In this document: in pieces, positions 50,801 to 61,485 of the stretch
How the letters are laid out: the number at the start of each line of letters is the position of its first letter
Position numbering within the stretch: the first letter of the stretch is position 1
NCBI GenBank assembly: GCA_027574665.1
Contig: CM050648.1
Span: forward strand, 64,249,363-64,313,362
Origin: Rhynochetos jubatus
Taxonomy: Eukaryota > Chordata > Aves > Eurypygiformes > Rhynochetidae
Length of the DNA stretch: 64,000 bases
Direction of reading: 5' to 3'
The notes under the pieces: model-generated
The model's database searches: none
What the model saw: only the letters and a program-made list of their open reading frames with translations
Told to the model about the DNA's origin: nothing
Translations under genes and position numbers: made by a program

Positions 50801-53589
50801 CCTTAAAACAAAGGAAAAGAACAAATGCCTAATCTCCCTGTGTATGTACAGTAAATTTCCATTATTGTTGTCGTAGTTTCAGCTGCTACTATATAAAGAA
50901 AAGAAAAATATTTAATTAGACAAAACCAAATATAAAAAACTAATATTCTTTCAAGAGAATTGTCAAGCTATAGTAAGTAACAATTCATGTCCACAAGTTA
51001 TTTTAATTCAGCTAAGAAGAAGTCAAATTTATTGTGAGGAAAGAGTAAAAAACTCCTGGCACAACTTCAATGATGCACGCATTTGGAGATTTCCCAAACT
51101 TACGTATTGTCATGATTTACTTATTTACCTAATTATTGACTTACTTAATAATAAATTTATAATTTATGGCATCAATTACTTATTTTTTCTTTTCAGGAAG
51201 TATGTTGCTTCAGTGAATTATTGCTTTTATGGTTTTGTGATCCATGAACATTTTTTTATGACCCATTTTTATGCCACAGTGTTTACTTACATACCAAGGT
51301 GGTTATTCAGAAGTGATTCTAATCTAATACCTTACTCGTGTTTGTATTTGCTGTAAGAGGAGGTTGCATCTTTAAATATTTATCACTCAAAGTTTCCTGA
51401 ATATATCTCATAAGAGAATAGCAACATAAACTGAAGATTGCTGTAGGAAATATTTTGGTCTTCTCAAAACAAACTTTGGCTTTTGCTTCTACAAGATGGT
51501 CCTCTGCCATTTGCCTAAGCCAGCCAACAGGTAGCAATGTATATTTTGGATGGCAATTGTTTGCATAACCATAGAACAAGACATCATGTTCTGAAATGTG
51601 CCTTCCGGTTCACTTGCTTCCGGAAACATGACACAGTAGGAGGAAAAATATCATTATTTTTTTTTTTTGGTGGTATTTAGAAATGTAAGTGGCTTGTAAT
51701 TTTTCATTATTATTCAGAGAATGACATAAAACTGTTCTTCAGCTGCTTCCACATGCTTCTCTGCTAGCAAAGTTGTTTAAAAGTGATGCAAAAATCATTA
51801 CTAATGGTGTTAATTTAAACAACTCTTCAATAATTAATTTTGTGTTTACAAAGGGAAACACATCATAGCTTTTAGCTGAACAGCAAAATTAGGACACACA
51901 TTCCACCAAGGGAGACCGCTCGTAATTAGCAATATGCTATGCATGTTTTCTCAGGTACAAACAAAGTATTTGAAATATTTATTTTGATAACACTGATATC
52001 AGAAAGGTTTCCAAAATTGTCCCCTTCATCAGATTCTCACTGCAGTTAAGCATTCTCCAAATCCTACGATTTTTCGTAACTGGTGCTCTGTGAAATTCTC
52101 AAAGGCTATAGATAACGTTTAGTAATTAATACTGTAATTTAATTTCATGTCCTTAATTTTTTAGCTATGCTTGCAAGCTGTATCAGCACACATAGGATAC
52201 ATGGTAAATCCATTTCCTACAAGAAGGGTTAGAAAAGTTTCCCTTATACTAAAGCTTGTACACACAGGAGCTGGTCACTGTACTATTGCTCTGATGGACT
52301 GAAACCACATAGGTCATTATTTGGAAGTCTGATTTTTGATCATGCTTTATATTCATGAAAAGTGATGGGAAATAACTGAGTGTAACAGAGAACATAGTTT
52401 GCCCTAAGTAGAAGTACTCTGCAGTAACAGCAGTCACTGACAACTTAAAAACAAATGCTAGCAAGGCTTCAAATTACTTGAAATTCACCAAATTACAAAG
52501 GCCAGCTGTGAAAAACAAGACTATTGAGGAGGACTTACAAAATTGTTTCAACCATCAGACAGCATTTCAATAGGCAATTTACATGGTCCTTGAAATCTGA
52601 AAGTATTAAGCTGTTAAAGTAACCACTTGCAATTAAATAGCCACGTTTGTAAAACACTTCAGAAAACTAGCTAGCATTTCAGTGTTTTCAAAGTAGAAAA
52701 ATATTCTCTAATAAGGATAAAAACTTTGTCAAAAAAAAATCAAGTGAAATGCTTTTTATTTTCTTGAGGACTCATAAGACAATAGTATGTTTAAACAGAG
52801 AATATTTTATTGGTGTTTGAATTCAGCTTTTCATTTCAGGGCAAAAGTCTTCTCATTCCTCTTGCTAGGGTTAAATCCTCACATTTTTTGCCTTTATATT
52901 ACATTTTCAATTTTCAATATATAGTAAACCTTTCCAGTGTAAACCAATCAATTAATTAACAAATTAGAGTCTATTCAGTTAAGAAATTCTCATAACCTGG
53001 GTAAAGGGAGAATGATTATGTCAATCATCTCCTTTGCAGTAGTGGCAGGGAATAAGATAATATTCTATAACTATATAGTAAGTAAAACAACAGAAGAGAA
53101 CAGGGAACCTAAGACAAGGGAAACCAAAATGGCAGAAATATCTTTTCAGGAAAGAAATCCTATTCTGTAATCTGGCATTTTAGCAACATGTAAGAAAACT
53201 GCTTGAAAATTGCACGAGATGTCTAGGAGAAGAATCTGGGTACAAGTACGCAGTTTGTAATGGTTAGACGTGAAGTTAATTACAAAGCATTTTGAAGACC
53301 ATACACAACCTAACAAATCTAATAAGGATTGAATAAAATAGAATTTTACATCTGTTATGTTTTAATGGAAACATGTGTCCTATCAGTGAATACACTTAGG
53401 GTGTCCCAGCAATTCTGGTGGCAATGACAGCAGATGTTGTTCTAAACTAGAAACATTGACACCAAAAATGTATTTTCATATCAGTAAAATGGAGATATAT
53501 ACGTTTCATGCATGTGTTACCTGCTTAAAAGATTTTTAGTCTTCAGTTTACAATTATTCTGGCAATTAATATTTTTGATACAATTACCG
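47888..53589. other. AT-rich non-coding stretch, no gene recognised
   Basis: Unique-looking AT-rich sequence. It contains a short tttg microsatellite at about 48796-48815 and a 12-base T run at 51657-51668. Open frames are all under 90 codons except one that crosses into the retroviral relic (53512-53802), and none resembles a known protein. Confidence 0.55.
48796..48815. repeat. (TTTG)n microsatellite, about four units
   Basis: A short run of tttg units (gtttgtttgtttgttttc). Simple sequence, probably polymorphic. Confidence 0.8.
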
Positions 53590-54254
53590 TTCCATGCAGT
53601 ATGTTCCATTTGTTGTCAAGCAACAAGTGTCTTCCAGGGGCCCCCAATCCCAGATGGAGAGCAGAAGCTGGATCTTCACACATGTAGGTATCAGATCAAC
53701 TTGCCAGATCAGTTTCAACCTATTGTCTTCTCACATAATGTTGAATTTTTTCCCTCTGGGGATACCAGGCTGGTCTTTTCACTGACTACTTACATACCAT
53801 AGGAAGCATGGGGACACCTTTACTATGATGAGGAGGTATATGAGAACATACACAACATTTTGAAACATTGAAGTCTTCAGCATAATGGTAGACCAACTGA
53901 GGAAAGGCATTTTAATGGTTTATGTGATGATATAAAGACTTTTGGAGGACAAGTTGTCTTTATATGTTCTGTGTTAATGGTGTGTTACTTGGCCAGAACA
54001 AAATGATCCAGACTAATGCCATTGAAAATAACCAGAGAACAACTAGTCATGCCCATCCTGGAAAGAGGAGAGGGTTTCTTTTCTGGAGGTCATAGCAACT
54101 TTGTTGTGGCAGATTTTCTTTGCTCTGTTCACTGGAAGATCCTTAATCTTCTACCGGACTCAAATCCTATTTTTCAAGGTTTGACCTTTTTTTTTCTGGA
54201 TTGGAGTTTTCAGACAGGGCGAACAGCGGTGGGTTGGAATTCAATGGAGTCATC
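53590..54254 (-). pseudogene. Possible env-like start of a degraded endogenous retrovirus
   Basis: On the minus strand this lies directly downstream of the integrase relic at 54255-54960, where env would be expected. One frame shows a hydrophobic stretch resembling a leader (about 53850-53900), and later short cysteine-rich pieces at about 53560-53650, with stops and frame changes between them. Position and composition suggest the beginning of an envelope gene, but I cannot align it to any family by eye. No LTR was found on either side. The plus-strand frame at 53512-53802 is probably a shadow. Confidence 0.35.
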
Positions 54255-54960
54255 AAAGTTTTACAGTGAGAAGCAGGTAACCAAGTTGTAAGGGCTTGAC
54301 AGCTGTGTGAGTAGTCAGAGAGGTTTGATAAGGTCATTTGGTCTGTTCCATCTAGCCTGGAGTGGGTTGGGGAGGGGGATTCTTTATTTTTTTCCTGGTT
54401 GATGCACCTGGATGTAGTCTGCAGATTTCCAAGAGCAGAACAGTTTAGAGTCAGGTTCTGGAGAGGTTTCTTTTATATGTGAGTGAATAGTCCTTGGACA
54501 TTTTATTAGAGCCTTGCAATGGTTTAACACATCATCATTAGAAGTTATATGTAAATTGGATTGATGTGGAGGCTTTGGTGGGGTATTCAGTCACTGTATG
54601 GGTCTATCCATTGAAACTTCATATAGGGGTGGTCTGTGTTTTTTAGTCACTGTGCTTTTGATATTATTTTTTATTTTGATTATTTTGATATTAGGACCAA
54701 CAGTAAAGTGTCTGGCCATTTAAGGCCAAGTTGTTCACAAATTTTGGCTAGTTGAGATTGTAAATCAGAATTCTTCCTTCCAACAGCTCTGCTGGACTGT
54801 GGATGCTATGTACAGGATAAGTGCTGTTGGATTGTCCTGGAACAGGACAACAAAACCTGAAATCCTGTACGTTCTCTTTAAGTGAAACAAAGCCATTACA
54901 ATTCTGCAGAAAAATAGGCAGATGATGCTTTACTGCATGTCAGCTTTGCACCTCCAATTG
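54255..54960 (-). pseudogene. Degraded class I endogenous retrovirus, integrase end of pol
   Basis: Read on the minus strand, bases 54805-54791 encode HPQSS, the hallmark of gammaretrovirus-like integrase catalytic cores. They are followed by about 36 open codons until a stop at 54680-54682. Further along are ADYIQVHQPGKK (54422-54387), which fits the integrase C-terminal domain, and TTWLPASHCK (54289-54260), which fits the end of pol. The spacing of about 180 codons from HPQSS to that end is normal for this protein. In-frame stops (for example directly before HPQSS) and several frameshifts show a long-dead copy. Upstream parts (reverse transcriptase, RNase H) were not recognised above 54960. 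Confidence 0.7.
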
Positions 54961-57900
54961 ATTTGCTATTTGTAAGTTTGGGTTCTAAATGCAGTCCTTT
55001 GTACATTTAACAAACCTCTGGGCTTTTAATGTGACAATTCTCTGCTTGTTTTACTTGACCAAACTCGTCAAAATCAACTTTGTCTTTTTCAAATGTAAGA
55101 GGACGTGAGAGTGGAGAAGTATATGCAAAAAATAAACATTTTACTTTCATAGCAAATATTTATTTGTTAAATATTTTAAATAATTGTGTAAAAAGAGCTT
55201 TATTGCAATTACATGACAAATCTTTAAACACCTTTAAAGTGTTTCTAACACTGTATTAACAGCTTTAACTGTCTTAACTATATGAACTGATTATTGGCTT
55301 CAATTTTTTCCTTTGCTAGGACTTAGTCCAGAAAGCCATTCCCTTGGTCTTTCTTGATTTTGGCAGGAAAGTTTATTTATTGCTCACTGTATGTGATCTG
55401 CACACAGGCAAGTTTCATTTTTATATAATTATACCTTTTTTTTCATTAAATAAATACTTAGAAAATACAGTGTAGTCAGAACTCTAAATGCCACAGGCTA
55501 ACACAAATATAGATAACAGCATATATCCATATTGTTATTTGACTGTATCCTAGAGTTGTGAATTCCATGATCTTTCATAGAAGTTTATGATCTTTCTGCC
55601 TCTTTCTGTATGCCCTTTCATCTATACTTTAACTAACTGAGCAGGCAAATTAATTGATGAATTTGGTAATAGTACCTTGGTGTGTGTGAATCCAGAAGAA
55701 AAAAAGATTATTTTTCATGAATGATACTAAAAATGCAATGAGAAGGTGTGAAGTCTGAACTTTATTTATGTTCACTGAGAGTTTGAGCTGGCACAGATTA
55801 AATCAATTTAATTTTATCATTAAATTAACCTAGAAGAAAATCAAACCCTAGCAGAAAAGATAAAATAGGAAAAGGGAAAAAAAATAATTAAAGAAAATAA
55901 TGCTAATGCACTACAGCATTGATTCTTTTTTCAGTCTTTGATTGGCAACAACAAGAGTCAGGTTCAAATTTTAGTAATCCATATAAAACCCTTGCTCAGC
56001 CAGCTACCTGGGGAACGTTAACCAATCCTATCAACTTGCAGATATGTTGGTTAGATACGCAAGGACGAAAGAGGTAAACTAGCAGGGTAAATAAGACAGT
56101 ACAATACCTGTGCACCCATGTCACAGGTCTTGGCTTGGGTGTCCTAGGGAGGCAGGAGCTGAGACAGGTCTTCACTTCTTTCAGCCTGCAGCAATGCCCC
56201 ACTCACAATTTGGGGTTAACCCACCACAGATATTTATATACATCTCCAGCTGGCTCTCCATACTGCAGGTGTTAGGATACTTATTTTCAGATGTTCATGG
56301 CATGCAATGCTACATCTCACTTCACAAAGTACAGCAACTTGCGTGCAGGGGGTCAAATGTGTCCTCTGAGGCAATGCTTCCGCAATATTTCTGTTTTCCA
56401 GAAGATGTCATGGGGTCTTCCAGCATGAGTGCTGCATTTCACTGAGGACACACACAAAATTGGTGTAAGTCCATTTTCAAGAAGTTATAAAAAACGGTTG
56501 CCTGTTTCTTCCTGAAATTCGAAGAGGTTTTGCTTTAATTTGTGCAATGCAATGGATTGCTTCATACATGTTGTAGAAGACTATAGTAATGCCAGAAAAT
56601 AAGGTCTATTAAAAAGGCTATACTAGATCTTGCAGAAGGTCTAGTCTAATGGCTTCTCACTAAAACTGGAAAAACCAGAAGCCTAGTGAAGAAAGTTCTT
56701 TAAAAACCCCTGAAACATAGTGTGTTAAAAATAGTTACTTGAACGTTTTCACAGCTTTCACCACCCAGTGGCTAAAGAGAGGCTTTTCCTTAGACAAAAG
56801 TACCTGTTTAAAAAACTAAAGTGAAAAATCTGTTACTAAGGGAGTGGGAAACACTTTTGATTTTGGAGAACTGCAAATGTTAAACAACAACAAAAAAGCA
56901 CAGTTTAGTTCTGGATTAAGTTTTGTTTCAATATATTATTCCTCTTCAAGTCCGAATTGGGCCTAATGGTTTCGTTCAGATTCATGCTGCTATCCTATCC
57001 AGGCAAATATTTGTAGATTACGTGCTCAAGTGTTGGTGGTTGACAAAGTTTAGCTGAGGTTGTGAGAACCTGTTCCATTAATTGCAAAAAAAACTCAGAA
57101 AAGCAAAGCTGTTTGCTTGAGATTTCTGCTCTTTCCATGTATGCTTTCTCAGAACTGGGAAAGACATGCATCTCTCAATATATTTTTTCAATCCACAATG
57201 CTCTTCTCTCAAAAAGATGAGTCAGAGAAGACAGTACTTCTCCTTCAGATCTATCTAGTTATATCAATGTATAATTATAAATGAAAATTTGTGTCTCTGA
57301 TTTATACCAATTCTTTCATTTCTATAGTGGTTCTTTTTAAGAAGTAATATTTTAAATTCCTAGTATTTAAAACCTGTATCTCTATTTTACTCTAACATGA
57401 AAATTAAAAGATCATATGCACATATTCAGTAGCAAGTAAAGTTATCTTATTTTTAAAATGATAAGTAGTGCTGTCCTTATAGCTTTTTTTCCCCATAATT
57501 ACGTGTCAAAGGATCTATTAGGAAAAAATGTAATTAATTTTTTTAAAAGATCAGTATCAGTGATGATGTGGAATACGATTTTCTCAACAAAATGGTTTTA
57601 ATTTTTCTTATTTTGTGGATAGCTGTTTCAAGCAACATTAATCTTAAAATCAGTAGTCGGGAAAAGTGGCTTTTTCATTCTGTTTTCATTCAAATCCAAC
57701 TTAAAAGACACATATTTAATTCAACAACACTAGAAAAAAAGAAATCTGTGTTTGATTTAATTCTATAAAACCTAACAGGGCCCTCTAAAATCAGAAATTT
57801 TCCTAAAATTCAGAACTTCAGGAAAAAGCACACTGATTGCCAGGGGAAGGCAATCTTCTTGAAACCCTTCTTTAAGTATTGCATGTTATACAAAGAGTAG

Positions 57901-60737
57901 AAACATATAGTTTTGGGAATCAATATACATATATACACACTGTATAATTTGAAGGGCAGGGAAAATTCCAGATACTATCTTTAAAAGCTGGATTTCCATT
58001 TTCATTGTGAATACCACTGTAGGATAGTTCATAAAAAGCTAATAGCTTCTAAATATCACTGTGGTAAAGTAGAACCACTTATGAGTCCACCTGATGGCAG
58101 AAACATTGGTTTCTTCATATATTCAGTGTTTTGAAATGCCTGAAAAAAATAATTTCTGGTAATTATGTTAGTTTGATTAACAAAATGTTAAATAACATAA
58201 AGTATATGCAGGGGATGACTCCATAGCAAAGACCTTGAGATTTCAAAATTGTGAAGTAATGCCAACTGACACAATGTTACAAATGTACAAATATTCATTG
58301 TTTTTTAAGTGGGTTTTTTTCCTGCCTGAAATTCAAAAGAACAGATGAACTGTTTATTCTGGCAAAGAAAAAGGAACTACAAATAGCTCTGATGAGCTAA
58401 TACTTACTTGAAAAATGAAAATTCAATCAGAGTTCCAAGAGAAAAATGGCATTGGAGTCTGTGAAAGGTAATGCTAGGGGCAACACCAAAATGTGATGGA
58501 TGCATGATGTATCTAAAATACATTGGCTTTTGCTTTTCCTTAAAAAAACCAAACCAAAACAAAAAAGCCAAAACCCCTCCAATAAACCCTATCTGGCATT
58601 CCTAGAAAGCCCTTCAACCTCCCCTCCTTCCTCAAAGCCCCAAAACATTAAATGTTACAGACAAAACTTCCTGCAACAAAGTATGTTTAAGCTGCAAATG
58701 ATCAATGTTGTTGTGTTAATTATTTGTGTATTTGCAGGGACTGTCTTGCCTTACCTGTGTCTGCATTGTCCTTTGTATCATCCTCAACTGATTTTGTGCA
58801 GCTCTATCTCATGGGATTCATGCTCTGACTGGAAATAAGTACAAATCAGAATCAGAGCATAAAATAGACGAAATATTTTCAAAAACATATCTGTAGTGTG
58901 TTCTATTGGTAAATACAGTTCCCACCTGATTTGACTTCACAAGATCTTGCTAGTGGTTATTGTCAGTGGGAAAAAAAGTAAAAGCATGTTATAGATAAAT
59001 CTGTAAACATGACTATTTCATTGTGACATAAGCACTGTTCACAGTACCAGGATAAAGAGATGCTAGTAAGTAACGTTGTTACTTTTATTGTTTTAAGACA
59101 GATCTGATATTTTAAACTCTGTGCAGTTCTCTTAGGATACCTTTGATGTTACTGAGAAACGCCAATTTTCATAGCATGTCATTCTTTCCATTATTCAACT
59201 CCGTCAAAGTTTCAGAGTGCATAAGGCAATATGGTTCACATTTCACTTGTGTTTCCTCTTTGTCTGATGACAAAACTTGCAGTTCTCTTGATAACTCATT
59301 TTACCACCTGAGAATAATAGGTTCATAGAAAACTAGGTTTGTATTCTGAATCATTGTTTATTCAGTAACATCAGTTTCAGCCACGTCCATATGTCTTGCC
59401 TTTTCACTGAGAAACTAAGTGTTTTCAAATGCAACAACGTACAGGATTAGTATACATGCTTAATGGATCTCTTGCTTTAAAAGAGTCTAAGTTGGAATTG
59501 CTCACCCGTTTCTCATCACCATGCTATGCCAGCACGGCATAACCCAGTGATTTGAATAAGAACTAACGGACTCATGGCTTCCCGTCTCAATTAATATTTG
59601 CTTTGTCTTTTTTCCCCAATTAACATTACAGTTTACTTCCTGATATTTTATATGAGACTCTTTATCTGGTAGTTGTTTCTGTATTTACTGGAAGATCATT
59701 ATTTTATTTTTTCAAGTAAGAAGTATGTTATCTTTATAATCACATATTTTATTTTAACAGTGCTGTTTCTTGCACATTCAATTAAAGGAAAATTTTGACT
59801 GTCTACTGAAATTCTTAATTTTGATTCTGAAAATGAGATGAGTTTTTAAAAACCTCTGTTACATTGACCAGTTCTGCCAAGCCTTCTCTACTTGAAGAAC
59901 TCCAAGAATCAAGAACACAGTTTGTTTCTCTTTTTCCAAGATATATGTTATCTTCAAATGCATAAATTTTGCTCATCATAGAAACCTACAACTACTTAAT
60001 TCAATGAAGTAAGGAGACACAGAAATATAAACAGTGAGACAAATTATGTAAATGGCTGTTTGAAATTATATGTACAATATCATTGCTCTTAAAAATAATA
60101 TAAAAATTGGCTGAGGATTTTGCTGCAGAGATTAGTGCTAATATAGTTTGAAAGAGTATGAAAATGTATTAAGCTTGTTCAAACATTAAAATAATAATAG
60201 TGTTCTTCTGTATCATTATTACTGTTAAATCATATAATTGAGTTTAAGAGAATGCATTTCTAAATACATCTGGTAGAGAGCCATTGGCTTGATGGAGCCT
60301 TAGCATATCTTTGTTAACTTTATTATACAGTATAAATATATTTTAAAAATCTGAAATCTAGCTATTTCAGGCCAATAATTATGAAATTCATGTTCATATC
60401 TTATGAAGAGTGGAATGGTATTGATGCAGATAATAAACTAAGTGTGAAGACCACATGGGATTTTGAAATTATCTCAAAAACCTGAGAGTTACCGTATTCC
60501 ATAATAAAGTTCTTAAATAGCAGAGTCCACCGCTTCCTCTGTGGTGCACACAGAAGTTTTGTGGAAAAGACTTGCCTGTGATATCCTAAAAATCCCAGAG
60601 AAGCACTAATTGGACAGAGGGTGCATAAAGGGACATTTCTGTGTGCAGACTCACATGTATCTCATGCCTTGCTCAAGTCAGCTTCTGATCCCTCCCAGGT
60701 ACACATTTTGGAAGAATCTGAGTAAGAGCAAAAATGG
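54961..60737. other. AT-rich non-coding stretch, no gene recognised
   Basis: Nothing recognisable as coding or as a repeat family. The first few hundred bases might contain further eroded retroviral sequence from the relic at 54255-54960, but I could not identify motifs. A GC-richer segment at about 56110-56440 contains a 111-codon plus-strand frame without known domains. An A/C-rich low-complexity tract lies at about 58540-58590. Confidence 0.55.
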
Positions 60738-61485
60738 ATTGGGGCAATCCCAAGCTCAAGTACAGGCTGGGAGGAGAATGGATTGAGAGAAGTTCGAGGA
60801 GAAGGATCTGGGTGTAACGGTGGATGAGAAGCTGGACATGAGCCGGCAGTGTGCGCTGGCAGCCCAGAAAGCCAACCGTATCCTGGGCTGTATCAGGACA
60901 AGTGTGGCCAGCAGGTCGTGGGAGGGGATTCTCCCCCTCTACTCTGTTCTTGTGAGACCCCACCTGAAATACTGCATCCACCTCTCAGGCCCCCAACATC
61001 AGAAGGATATAGATCAATTGGAGCAAGTCCAGAGGAGGCCACGCAGATGCTCAGAGGGCTGGAGCCCCTCTGCTATGGGGACAGGCTGAGAGAGTTGGGC
61101 TTGTTCAGCCTGGAGAAGAGAAGGCTCCGGGGAGACCTTAGAGCACCTTCCAATACCTGAAGGGGCTACAAGGAAGCTGGGGGGGGACTTTTTACAAGGG
61201 TCTGTAGTGACGGGACAAGGGGTAATGGGTTTAAACTGAAAGAGGGGAGATTTAGATTGGATATCAGGAAGAAATTCTTCCTGGAGAGGGTGGTGAGGCA
61301 CTGGCACAGATTGCCCAGAGAAGCTGTGGCTGCCCCATCCCTGGCAGTGTTCAAGGCCAGGCTGGATGAGGCTTTGAGCAACCTGGTCTAGTGGAGGGTG
61401 TCCCTGCCCATGGCAGGGGGGTTGGAACTAGATGGTCTTTAAGGTCCCTTCCAATGGTCCCCAAACCATTCCATGATTCTATGAT
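60738..61485 (+). mobile_element. CR1 LINE fragment (about 750 bp), ORF2 end plus 3' UTR
   Basis: Begins near ttggggcaatcccaagctca and continues through the end of ORF2 into the 3' UTR. The tail contains ttggaactagatggtcttta and ends in ccatgattctatga near 61485. From about 61193 it closely matches 18860-19146, so both belong to one young subfamily. The tail contains a small insertion giving ttccaatggtccccaaacc. The element is 5'-truncated and frameshifted. Confidence 0.95.
60820..61089 (+). pseudogene. CR1 ORF2 C-terminal fragment
   Basis: An open piece of CR1 ORF2 showing [19 protein letters not shown], then [20 protein letters not shown] and LEQVQRRP. This is the same block seen at 32671-32937 and near 45400. 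The frame shifts at about 61050, after QRRP. The reverse transcriptase catalytic motifs lie upstream of the truncation and are absent. The opening methionine is not a true start. Confidence 0.88.
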
